In this document: one piece after another, positions 1 to 6,101 of the stretch
Numbering within the stretch: the first letter of the stretch is position 1
Layout of the letters: each line of letters opens with the position of its first letter
DNA from: CALLQB01 sp036479275
GTDB taxonomy: Bacteria > Actinomycetota > Acidimicrobiia > Acidimicrobiales > SHLQ01
Length of the DNA: 14,365 nucleotides
Direction: 5' to 3'
NCBI GenBank assembly: GCA_965524675.1
Contig: CBERPN010000094.1
Span: forward strand, 1 to 14,365
Translations under genes and position numbers: made by a program
Notes under the pieces: model-generated
What the model was told of the DNA's origin: nothing
What the model saw: only the letters and a program-made list of their open reading frames with translations
The model's database searches: none

Positions 1-387
1 CCGTCGCGCGTGAAGAGGGTGCGGTAGCGCGCCTCGTCGATCGCCGCGGTCTGCGCGGTGGGGATGGCCGCCTACAAAACTTCGAAGGCGGCACTCAACG
101 CCTATACGCACTCGGTCGCGATGAGCAACGCGAAGTATGGGATAAGAGCAAATGTCATCATGCCGGGGCTCATCGACACTCCGATGGCCATCGAGGGTTT
201 TGTGGCCGCTGGAGCCGAGCGTGAGGCGTTGATCGCAACCCGCAACACCGCGGTTCCGCTGCGAGGCCAGATGGGCTCGGCCGAAGACATCGCTAACGCA
301 GCCCTGTTCCTCGCTTCCGACGAAGCATCGTTCATAACCGGAGTAGTACTGCCGGTAGACGGAGGCCAAACCGCCAGAATCGGCTAA
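1..387 (+). CDS. Short-chain dehydrogenase/reductase (SDR), C-terminal part, probable frameshift near base 30
   Basis: This is the C-terminal half of a classical NAD(P)-dependent SDR oxidoreductase; the Rossmann N-terminus lies outside the window. In the frame ending at the TAA at 385-387, the catalytic Ser region (SSIAAV, about 34-51) is followed by the YxxxK active site (Tyr codon 73-75, Lys codon 85-87), then the family segment IMPGLIDTPM and the terminal block SFITGVVLPVDGG. That frame is closed upstream by a TAG at 25-27. A different frame from base 3 reads VAREEGAVAR, which is what an SDR should carry just before the Ser motif. One extra base around 30-34 would join the two, so this is either a true frameshift or a sequence error at the window edge. 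A GTG at 58 could only make a fragment without the catalytic Ser. The substrate cannot be told. Confidence 0.8.
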
Positions 388-390
388 CCG

Positions 391-424
391 GTGTCAGACA
401 CGTCCCTAATGAAACGTCCCTAAT
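391..424 (-). repeat. Compound repeat, left copy (inverted relative to 1948-1981)
   Basis: Read on the minus strand the element is ATTAGGGACG, a 4-nt spacer (TTTC), ATTAGGGACGT, then the palindrome GTGTCTGACAC (five-base arms around one base), which shares its first GT with the preceding box. The same architecture with a 4-nt spacer recurs in opposite orientation at 1948-1981. The TAG stop of the minus-strand hydrolase lies in the outer ATTAGGG box. It resembles REP-like palindromic extragenic elements or a gene-end hairpin. No transposase is present to settle which. Confidence 0.75.
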
Positions 425-1211
425 CCGGCGGCGGCCGACCAATCCATGATTGCAGCGTTGCATGGTCGATGCCGGTAAACGGCTCGGCATCGGGCGCTGC
501 GCAAACCCCCGCAAGTTGCTGTTCGACAACGTTAGGAGTGGCCGGCAGATGGGCGCTGAGTATCATCGCGAGATCCAGCTCTCGAATTGCCTCTAACTCG
601 TCGTTGAGCAGTGAACGATCGATCTTGGTCACCCACGGAGTGTCGATCGCTGTCCACTTTGTCTGTGCATTCAGCAATTCAGCGGGGGAGAGGTCGTCAA
701 GCGTGTGAACAGACTCGGGGAGAATCGCTCCGAAACAATCTGAGCTGAACATCGCATTCGAAACCGGGTCGATGAATCCAGTGGTCTCGGGGGCGTCGAA
801 CAAGGGAGGGACATAAGCATGAAGGACCCGGTCGCCGAGATCGAGTGAATCGCCCGGGTTAACAAGGCGCACCCGGTTCGGCGGGACCGGTGCGTGGGTG
901 CTCATCTTCACCCAGCCCGTGTAGGTGGTAACCACGGTCAAGTTTGGGTATGTGTCGAGCAAGGTGTGGACGCTGCCAATGTGGTCGGCATCGGTGTGGG
1001 TGATCCAGAGCCAGCGGAGCTTGCCGCCATCCACGACGGAACCGATCGTCTCGCACATCTCAGCGCTGTCGGTGGTGGTGCCGGTGTCGACGATCATCTC
1101 CTGTTCGCCGTGCAACACAAAGCTGTTGATCGTGAGAACGCCCACCGCCGGAATCGGATGGAACGTGGACAGAGCGGTGATGTCGGGATGGATTCTAGAG
1201 ATATCGACCAT
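420..1211 (-). CDS. Metallo-beta-lactamase-fold hydrolase with HxDxDH metal motif
   Basis: This is a cytoplasmic MBL-fold protein of 263 residues if started at the ATG at 1211. Visible metal-site elements are HTDADH (72-77), where Asp replaces the second His of the classical HxHxDH; Asp158 in SSDCFG; and His221 in SAHLPA. The SSDCFG block and the acidic residue in the HxHxDH position resemble the flavodiiron/oxygen-binding-diiron branch of the superfamily more than true beta-lactamases, so a di-iron site is possible (inference). No flavodoxin domain is attached. An upstream in-frame TTG at 1238 is possible, but the ATG at 1211 has a TATGGT box 6 nt upstream, which suits a leaderless transcript. 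The gene diverges from the methyltransferase at 1350, and its stop lies inside the left compound repeat. The substrate is unknown. Confidence 0.85.
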   Translation of the reverse strand: MVDISRIHPDITALSTFHPIPAVGVLTINSFVLHGEQEMIVDTGTTTDSAEMCETIGSVVDGGKLRWLWITHTDADHIGSVHTLLDTYPNLTVVTTYTGWVKMSTHAPVPPNRVRLVNPGDSLDLGDRVLHAYVPPLFDAPETTGFIDPVSNAMFSSDCFGAILPESVHTLDDLSPAELLNAQTKWTAIDTPWVTKIDRSLLNDELEAIRELDLAMILSAHLPATPNVVEQQLAGVCAAPDAEPFTGIDHATLQSWIGRPPPD

Positions 1212-1217
1212 CGTTGA

Positions 1218-1223
1218 ACCATA
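1218..1223 (-). promoter_or_regulatory. -10-like box for a leaderless transcript of the MBL hydrolase
   Basis: On the minus strand TATGGT is followed by six bases (TCAACG) and then the ATG at 1211, so transcription would begin at or next to the start codon. The same hexamer and spacing occur before the nucleoside hydrolase at 12806. No convincing -35 box is seen 17 nt upstream. Confidence 0.45.
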
Positions 1224-1244
1224 GATTGCGCACGTCAAGAAGCG

Positions 1245-1292
1245 AACTGGTCGGGGAGATGGCCCGTATAGGGGCCACTAGCCCGACCAGTT
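1245..1292. promoter_or_regulatory. Nested 48-nt palindrome between divergent genes
   Basis: Perfect 11-bp arms, AACTGGTCGGG (1245-1255) and CCCGACCAGTT (1282-1292), enclose a second perfect 6-bp stem, TGGCCC (1260-1265) and GGGCCA (1272-1277), with a 6-nt loop. The unpaired spacers are exactly 4 nt on each side (1256-1259 and 1278-1281). It sits upstream of both divergent starts (1211 on -, 1350 on +). It could be an operator bound by a dimeric regulator, a cruciform, or an RNA stem-loop in the leader of one gene. No U-tract argues for a terminator. Confidence 0.8.
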
Positions 1293-1349
1293 GGGTTTGA
1301 AGGTCGCCCGTTAGCGCCCATCATTGGCCAATCTGCGAAGCTGACCCCT

Positions 1350-1952
1350 ATGGACGCAGAACAGTGGAACGAACGGTACGACACCAAGGAACTGATGTGG
1401 TCGGTCGAGCCCAATCAATTCCTGCCGCCCGAGGTCAAAGGATTGAAGCCGGGCCAGGTTCTCGACATGGCGTGCGGCGAGGGTCGAAACGCTATTTGGC
1501 TGGCCGAGCAGGGCTGGCAGGCCACCGCCATGGACTTCTCGTCGGTTGCGGTAGACAAGGGACGCCAGCTTGCCGAATCGAAAGAGGTCAGCGTCGACTG
1601 GGTCGTAGGAGATGCCACCGACTGCCAGGACTCCGACGCTGGCTACGACCTTGTGATCATGTTCTATCTGCAAATTCCTGAACCGAAAATGTCGGCCGCG
1701 CTGGGGTGTGCCAGAGCAGCGGTGAAACCGGGAGGCAGCTTCTTGTTGGTGGCGCACGATCTATCTAATCTCGAGGCTGGTTACGGTGGCCCGAGCGATG
1801 CCGCGGTGTTGCCGACTCCTGAGTCGGTAGTCGCTTGTCTAGACGGATTCGACATCGAAAAGGCCGAGGTTATTGAACGTCGGGTCGAGGTCGAAGGCGA
1901 GACCAGGATCGCTCTCGACACCCTGGTTAGGGCTCATCGATCGATCGATTAG
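1350..1952 (+). CDS. Class I SAM-dependent methyltransferase
   Basis: This is a 200-residue cytoplasmic methyltransferase with the Rossmann-like SAM fold. Motif I is VLDMACGEGRN (37-47), the acidic ribose-binding position is in MDFS (Asp62), GDA follows at 88-90, and the post-core PGG is at 127-129. The opening WNERYDTKELMWSVEPNQF and the NAIWLAEQGW segment belong to the small TehB-like/type-11 methyltransferases common in actinobacteria; the acceptor is not known. The length is normal for a single-domain enzyme. The ATG at 1350 has no clear Shine-Dalgarno. The gene diverges from the MBL hydrolase across the nested palindrome. Its TAG stop (1950-1952) is the TAG of an ATTAGGG box in the right compound repeat, mirroring the hydrolase. 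The pairing suggests a small detoxification or modification module, which is inference. Confidence 0.88.
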   Translation: MDAEQWNERYDTKELMWSVEPNQFLPPEVKGLKPGQVLDMACGEGRNAIWLAEQGWQATAMDFSSVAVDKGRQLAESKEVSVDWVVGDATDCQDSDAGYDLVIMFYLQIPEPKMSAALGCARAAVKPGGSFLLVAHDLSNLEAGYGGPSDAAVLPTPESVVACLDGFDIEKAEVIERRVEVEGETRIALDTLVRAHRSID

Positions 1953-1981
1953 GGACGCCTGATTAGGGACGTGTCTGACAC
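1948..1981 (+). repeat. Compound repeat, right copy (inverted relative to 391-424)
   Basis: ATTAGGGACG (1948-1957), a 4-nt spacer (CCTG), ATTAGGGACGT (1962-1972), then the palindrome GTGTCTGACAC (1971-1981). It matches the left copy at every position except the spacer. A degenerate further box, ATTAGGAC, follows at 1983-1990. The methyltransferase stop codon is inside the first box. Confidence 0.75.
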
Positions 1982-2023
1982 CATTAGGACTTTTGGCCCT
2001 ACGGCTGATGCGGTAGTCCTCAA

Positions 2024-2029
2024 TAGCCT
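2024..2029 (+). promoter_or_regulatory. -10-like box for a leaderless glycosyltransferase transcript
   Basis: TAGCCT fits the TANNNT pattern and lies six bases (TGGGAC) before the ATG at 2036. There is no Shine-Dalgarno before that ATG. The same spacing occurs at two other starts in this window. Confidence 0.4.
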
Positions 2030-2035
2030 TGGGAC

Positions 2036-2800
2036 ATGGGAGTGACCGTGGTCATACCCTGCTTCAACGAGGCAGGAACGATCGGTGATCTCTTGCGCGC
2101 CATGCCCCCGGAGATCCTGGGTCATCGGGTAACCATTGTGGTGGTCGACGACGGCTCAACCGACCAGAGCTGGCAAGAGGTGGACCGCTGCCGGAGCAAT
2201 CTTGCCGGTTCGCTCGAGATTCAACTGCTTCGCTCGCCGAGTAACCAGGGCAAAGGAGCGGCTCTTCAGGTGGCGATGGACCATGTGCGAACCGAGCCGT
2301 TTGACGCTCTGGTATGGATGGACAGCGATGGTCAACACCTTCCCACCTCGTTGGAAGAATTGGTGAGACCGGTAGTCGATGGCGAGGTGGATCTTTGCGT
2401 GGGAAGCCGGTATCTCCACCGCACCCGACAGAAGAAGGCCCCATTGAATCGGCGGCTTGTTCGCTCGGCGGTGAGGTCTTCGGTGGTGGGAATAACCGGG
2501 TTCACCATCTCGGACCCGTTCTCAGGATTGCGTTGTTTCTCTCGCACGGCCTTCGGTGCGTTGCAGTTGGATGGCGATGGTTACGAGGCCGAACTCGAGT
2601 CGTGCTTCTCGGTGGCGCGCGCTGGTTTGAAGTTCTGTGAGGTTCCGATTCAGCGTATCTACGGGCCGCAGATGTCGAAGATGGGTTACCGCCACGGCGC
2701 CTTCCGGGGTCGCCTGATAGTCGTAGCCAGCTACGTTCGTACTATCTATGGCGCGCGGGCCCATGCGCCCGCTATCGCACCAGTGGGGGCCCATGGTTGA
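2036..2800 (+). CDS. Family 2 glycosyltransferase, polyprenol-phosphate-sugar synthase-like
   Basis: This 254-residue GT-A glycosyltransferase resembles dolichyl/polyprenyl-phosphate mannose synthases, which move a nucleotide-linked sugar to a polyprenyl phosphate on the inner membrane face. Visible motifs are VVIPCFNEAGTI at the N-terminus, DDGSTD (38-43), SNQGKGAAL (69-77), the metal-binding DSD (96-98), SGLRCFSR (163-170) and GYEAELE (182-188). A basic YGPQMSKMGYRH segment (209-220) corresponds to the C-terminal RSK-type motif of this group. No C-terminal membrane helices follow, so it is the soluble or peripheral form. The start follows the TAGCCT box by six bases. The downstream acyltransferase overlaps its 3' end by 8 bp, indicating co-transcription. 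Sugar and acceptor cannot be fixed from sequence. Confidence 0.87.
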   Translation: MGVTVVIPCFNEAGTIGDLLRAMPPEILGHRVTIVVVDDGSTDQSWQEVDRCRSNLAGSLEIQLLRSPSNQGKGAALQVAMDHVRTEPFDALVWMDSDGQHLPTSLEELVRPVVDGEVDLCVGSRYLHRTRQKKAPLNRRLVRSAVRSSVVGITGFTISDPFSGLRCFSRTAFGALQLDGDGYEAELESCFSVARAGLKFCEVPIQRIYGPQMSKMGYRHGAFRGRLIVVASYVRTIYGARAHAPAIAPVGAHG

Positions 2801-3566
2801 CCAAATGAGCAAGGAGCTTTTGGATCGGCTGGCCGAGGAGGTCGACGGTGATTCGTTCATCGGACAGGCGAGCAGCTTCTTGACCGAGGTGGCGCGGCTG
2901 GTCGACTATTCCCACGCATCGGGCGATTTCTTCACTCCACCCGACCCATTCAAAGGCGATACCCCTGAGGCCGAACCCGACCCGATGGCGTACTACCGGA
3001 TGTTCTGGCGAATGTTCGATCAAACCCCGGCGGCCATGATTCAGGGGTTCGCTATTCCGCTTCGTCGGATACTGGCCAAGAAGCTATTTCGCCACTGCGG
3101 CGATGGGGTGATCTTTCACCACAACGTGCTGTTCTCTAATGGCGGCAACATCTCGCTCGGCGACGGAGTCCTGGTTAACCGCTACGCGATGCTCGACGAT
3201 CGCGGTTCGATCGACGTGGGCGCCTACACAATGCTCTCGGCGGGGATCACCATCGAAACCCACACTCATCCCTTCACCAACTTCGAGCGGCCGATCGCCT
3301 ACGCGGGCCGAGGAATCGCTCCCGTGAAGATCGGGGCCAATAGCGTGATGGGCTACAACGCCGTCATCATGGCCGGTACCACTCTGGGTTATCGAACGAT
3401 CGTGGGGGCCAACTCGGTGGTAACCAAAGATGTCCCCGATTACACAGTGGTCGGGGGAGTGCCAGCCAAGCCAATTAAGGAGTTTCGACCCGGCGATGAG
3501 GGCGACCCGGTAAAGGATGCAATCGACTCTGGAGATGGCTGGCGCGATCCCCGACTGCCCCAGTAG
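2793..3566 (+). CDS. Left-handed beta-helix (hexapeptide) O-acyltransferase, maltose/galactoside acetyltransferase-like
   Basis: The protein has 257 residues if started at the ATG at 2793, which overlaps the glycosyltransferase stop by 8 bp; an ATG at 2805 is an alternative. The first ~95 residues are a helical extension, and hexapeptide repeats run from about 105 to 215 (LGDGVLVNR, IDVGAYTML, VKIGANSVMG, TIVGANSVVTKDVP). The block ETHTHPF (155-161) supplies the His expected as catalytic base in the maltose/galactoside O-acetyltransferase group (His157 or His159). GGVPAKPIKEF (221-231) is the family's C-terminal cap. It probably acetylates a sugar made or transferred by the preceding glycosyltransferase (inference from the overlap). 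The N-terminal extension is longer than in typical ~185-residue enzymes of the group. Confidence 0.88.
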   Translation: MVDQMSKELLDRLAEEVDGDSFIGQASSFLTEVARLVDYSHASGDFFTPPDPFKGDTPEAEPDPMAYYRMFWRMFDQTPAAMIQGFAIPLRRILAKKLFRHCGDGVIFHHNVLFSNGGNISLGDGVLVNRYAMLDDRGSIDVGAYTMLSAGITIETHTHPFTNFERPIAYAGRGIAPVKIGANSVMGYNAVIMAGTTLGYRTIVGANSVVTKDVPDYTVVGGVPAKPIKEFRPGDEGDPVKDAIDSGDGWRDPRLPQ

Positions 3567-3583
3567 ACGGTTAGGCGTGCGGT

Positions 3584-3602
3584 GATTCTAGGGACGTCCT
3601 AG
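3584..3602 (+). repeat. Degenerate ATTAGGGACGT-type box with dyad symmetry
   Basis: GATTCTAGGGACGT (3584-3597) is the repeat-box sequence GATTAGGGACGT plus inserted bases, and it continues into CCTAG, giving a near-palindrome at 3588-3602 (CTAG arms around GGACGTCC with one extra G). It sits 17 nt after the acyltransferase stop. It may be a decayed member of the 391/1948 family or a short terminator-like dyad. Confidence 0.4.
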
Positions 3603-3619
3603 CTAAAGGGGCTTAGTCA

Positions 3620-3731
3620 GTAGGTGAGAGTACTGTGCCCGGAAGCTGTTGCTTTCCACTTCCTGTCGCGTACAGCGACGGGGCCGTTAGGCCCACCGAC
3701 AGCGGCGAGTGGGTTCGCTCCGCTCACCTAC
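3620..3731. repeat. Long-range inverted repeat enclosing two small hairpins in a convergent intergenic region
   Basis: GTAGGTGAG (3620-3628) is perfectly complementary to CTCACCTAC (3723-3731), which contains the sulfotransferase stop codon. Between them lie GTCGC/GCGAC (3665-3669, 3675-3679) and GGGCC/GGCCC (3681-3685, 3690-3694). The 161-bp gap 3567-3727 holds no convincing gene. The dyads could act as a two-way transcription end, although neither side has a clear T-run. Confidence 0.45.
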
Positions 3732-4693
3732 CGGCGGCGGGTCCTTAGTCGAGCTTCGCGCACTAGCACAGATGACGCTTCGCGACTCTTGCGAATACCG
3801 GTTTCAACGTCTCCTATTGCACCGCGAACTGCCGCCTCCGCCCGCAGCCTAAGGGTCGAAGTGGATTCGACCGGATATCCCAGTTGCCTCAGCGCGTCGC
3901 CCGCAACGAGATTGAACAGCTGTAAGTCCTTTGGCGGCATCGCGCTTCGCCACTTCTCAGCATTGCTCGCTTTCACCGATTGATTGACTCCGGGCCAGGG
4001 AGCGAAGGCATTGTTATTCGACACCACGGGTTGGTTTGATAGCTGCGACTCGAAAAAAGACTCACCCAGAAACCCCATGATCGTTTCGAGCTCGTTGGCC
4101 GGGTCGGCGATGAGCCGTTCGTAGTTGATTTCGAGGTAGTCATCACCGAGATTCTGCCGACCGTAAAGCGATGCGCCTCCGACGGTCTTACTCCAAGCCT
4201 TTGCCACCCGAACGGGGTTGGATTCCCAACCCAAGGCCTGTAGAGACAGACATACGTCGCGTCCATCTCGGATGATGTGTACAAACTTGGCGTTTGGGAA
4301 TAGCTCTTTCAGGACGGAGAACTTGGTGATGTACCCGGGACTCTTATCGCCCCAACGCTTCTTGGATTGGTTCTTTGCCCAATTCGACATCATCGCGTCG
4401 ATGAGATGCGGGTAGGTCGGCTCGGGAAGGATGTCGAGGAGATCAGGGGTGAACTGCAGCCCATTGTCTATCGATGACCGTTGAGAAGTGATCGAGCGCG
4501 CTAACGCTTCGAGATTCTCGCGCTTGTGCAGCGGAGAGTACAGGCGTTGAGTGACCGCATACCGCGGGATAAAGAACGACTCGAGGAAGATCGCGAAGCT
4601 TGGGTGGCGATCGATCAGGTTTCCGAGCAGGGTTGTTCCTGAGCGCGCGTGACCCGAAATGAAAACCGGAGCAGATTTGACCGCGGTGCTCAT
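3728..4693 (-). CDS. PAPS-dependent sulfotransferase
   Basis: This 321-residue cytosolic sulfotransferase transfers sulfate from 3'-phosphoadenylyl sulfate to a hydroxyl or amine of a carbohydrate, lipid or small molecule. The 5'-phosphosulfate loop GHARSGTTLL (14-23) follows an opening beta-strand, and the 3'-phosphate-binding block is VHIIRDGRDVCLSL (138-151). RWGDKSPGY (113-121) is the conserved K(S/T)P region, and NYERLIADP (190-198) is a further family landmark. The C-terminal ~45 residues are Arg-rich and poorly conserved-looking. It lies 46 bp downstream of the MFS gene on the same strand and converges with the glycosyltransferase/acyltransferase pair. Sulfation of the same glycan or glycolipid is a reasonable guess but is not shown. 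The acceptor is unknown. Confidence 0.88.
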   Translation of the reverse strand: MSTAVKSAPVFISGHARSGTTLLGNLIDRHPSFAIFLESFFIPRYAVTQRLYSPLHKRENLEALARSITSQRSSIDNGLQFTPDLLDILPEPTYPHLIDAMMSNWAKNQSKKRWGDKSPGYITKFSVLKELFPNAKFVHIIRDGRDVCLSLQALGWESNPVRVAKAWSKTVGGASLYGRQNLGDDYLEINYERLIADPANELETIMGFLGESFFESQLSNQPVVSNNNAFAPWPGVNQSVKASNAEKWRSAMPPKDLQLFNLVAGDALRQLGYPVESTSTLRLRAEAAVRGAIGDVETGIRKSREASSVLVREARLRTRRR

Positions 4694-4704
4694 TGCCTAG
4701 GCCT

Positions 4705-4710
4705 AGCATA
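4705..4710 (-). promoter_or_regulatory. Possible -10 box upstream of the sulfotransferase
   Basis: TATGCT on the minus strand lies 11 nt before the ATG at 4693, so a transcript would carry a leader of only 4-5 nt. The intervening DNA contains the palindrome CTAGGCCTAG. No good -35 box is seen; readthrough from the MFS gene is equally possible. Confidence 0.3.
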
Positions 4711-4739
4711 TCGATGTCTTCGCGATTGGAATGCCACGG

Positions 4740-6101
4740 CTACTCGACGGTCGCCTCGGCTCGTGCTGCTTCCATCTTGTTGGTGGTTAGGCGAGGCGCT
4801 GCGAACAAGTAGAGGGCGAGCTGGGCTACGCCCGCAATGAACCAGGGCATTCGTAGCGCCAGCTCTCTAGATCCGAATTGCTCGGTGACCGTGACAGTGA
4901 TCCCCCCGAGCAAGGCCCCGAGCGGCATCATTCCCCAGGCGAAGAACCGGTACACGCTGTTTACTCGACCGAGCAGCTCATCGGGGATGATGGCTTGTCG
5001 AAGGCTCACCGTTATTACGTTCCATAGCACGCCGACAAACATGGCGATCGCGAACATCAGCCACACGACGGGCCAGGCAGAGCTGAGTCCGATGAGGATC
5101 GAGGTAATTCCCCCTCCGATCATCGTCAGCGCTAGAGATGGGCCAGAACCAATCTTGCTGACCACCGCCGAGGCTGCCCAGCCACCAAGCACTCCGCCGA
5201 TTGCGCCGCCGGTACTGAGGATGGCGAATTCGGTGGCCGTAGTTGAAAGCACCTCCTGCGCGAACAAAACTAAAAGTGCGCCGCCCATCGTGAACAGCAT
5301 GTTCAGCAACCCGAGAATGATCGCCATCGGCCTCAGGAGATCGTGCGCCCATAGCCACCTCACGCCGACGGAGAGTTCAGTCTTCCACGACGACTGATCA
5401 GTATCGATAGGAACTGTGTCATCGACCGCTTCGGTTTCTGACGATTCCGACCGTGGGATCAGCGTGATGAGAGCAGCCGACACCCCAAAGGTGATTGCGT
5501 CGACGAAGAACGGGGTTGAGAATGCGATTACTAAAAGCAACGCCCCAAGTGGAGGGCCGATGAGGGAGTTGGCCACCTGTTCGACGCTCCACAGGCGCCC
5601 GTTAGCCTTCTCGAGATTGTGGGTGTCGACTACCGATGGCATCAGCGTCTGCGCCGAGTTGTCGTATAACACCTCGGCCATGCCCATCAGCAGTGTTGCG
5701 ACGAGTACGACTCCATAGAGGAAATAGTCTTCGTTGACGGCCGCTCCCAGCTTGAGTTGACCGGGCCCCACCAGGTCGCCTTGTCGGGCAAGAACTGCGA
5801 AGGCGACGATGAGGGTGAGGCCAGTCCGCAGCCAGTTCGACCAGACCATCAGGGTTCGGCGATCGTTTCGATCGGTGATAACGCCCGCCGGGAGGGTGAA
5901 GAAGAGCCACGGTAGGCGCTGCACGACGGCGACCAGTGCGATCAGCAACCCGTTGCGGGTAACGGCCGAAGCCAACCACGGATAGGCCACCAGGCCGATT
6001 CCGTCACCAATGTTGGAGATTGTGCTGGCCCCAAGGAGCTTGTGGTAGCTAGCCCCGAGACGCCCAGAACTAGGTGCGTCCTGTGAAGTCGTCTCGCTCA
6101 C
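4740..6101 (-). CDS. Major facilitator superfamily exporter (EntS/MFS_3-like)
   Basis: This 453-residue inner-membrane transporter has about 12 hydrophobic segments in two halves, separated by a charged loop rich in Ser, Glu and Asp (SESSETEAVDD). The signature between TM2 and TM3 is GVITDRNDRR (73-82), and PDELLGRVNSVYRFFAWG in the second half is typical of the MFS_3/enterobactin-exporter-like group, which mostly exports drugs, siderophores or macrolides using the proton gradient. Its GTG start shares a 4-bp GTGA overlap with the stop of the ArsR-type regulator gene, so the two are translationally coupled. This argues that the regulator controls the exporter in response to the exported compound. 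The substrate is unknown. Confidence 0.88.
   Translation of the reverse strand: MSETTSQDAPSSGRLGASYHKLLGASTISNIGDGIGLVAYPWLASAVTRNGLLIALVAVVQRLPWLFFTLPAGVITDRNDRRTLMVWSNWLRTGLTLIVAFAVLARQGDLVGPGQLKLGAAVNEDYFLYGVVLVATLLMGMAEVLYDNSAQTLMPSVVDTHNLEKANGRLWSVEQVANSLIGPPLGALLLVIAFSTPFFVDAITFGVSAALITLIPRSESSETEAVDDTVPIDTDQSSWKTELSVGVRWLWAHDLLRPMAIILGLLNMLFTMGGALLVLFAQEVLSTTATEFAILSTGGAIGGVLGGWAASAVVSKIGSGPSLALTMIGGGITSILIGLSSAWPVVWLMFAIAMFVGVLWNVITVSLRQAIIPDELLGRVNSVYRFFAWGMMPLGALLGGITVTVTEQFGSRELALRMPWFIAGVAQLALYLFAAPRLTTNKMEAARAEATVE

Noticed and set aside
400..424. Two direct ACGTCCCTAAT repeats as a possible CRISPR-like array
   Set aside because: Only two units of 11 bp with a 3-nt gap; they are part of the compound repeat and there are no spacers or cas genes.
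894..1224. Two open frames of about 100 codons antisense to the MBL hydrolase
   Set aside because: They overlap the metal-site coding region of a well-supported gene and have no recognisable features.
1233..1238. TTGACG as a -35 box for the MBL gene
   Set aside because: It lies only 9 nt upstream of the TATGGT box, too close for a -35/-10 pair. Its TTG is the alternative start codon at 1238, which is less likely than the ATG at 1211.
3570..3694. Two GTTAGGC heptamers resembling integron attC core sites
   Set aside because: No complementary GCCTAAC partner in the right place and no integrase; the resemblance is limited to seven bases.
3624..3983. 119-codon plus-strand frame covering the convergent intergenic region
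   Set aside because: About two thirds of it is antisense to the sulfotransferase C-terminus; composition is Arg/Ser/Ala-rich and no start signal is seen.
4837..5397. 186-codon open frame on the plus strand inside the MFS gene
   Set aside because: It is antisense to a clear 12-helix transporter, its translation is Ser/Pro/Ile-rich without family motifs, and it has no ribosome-binding site. It is a shadow of GC-rich codon use.
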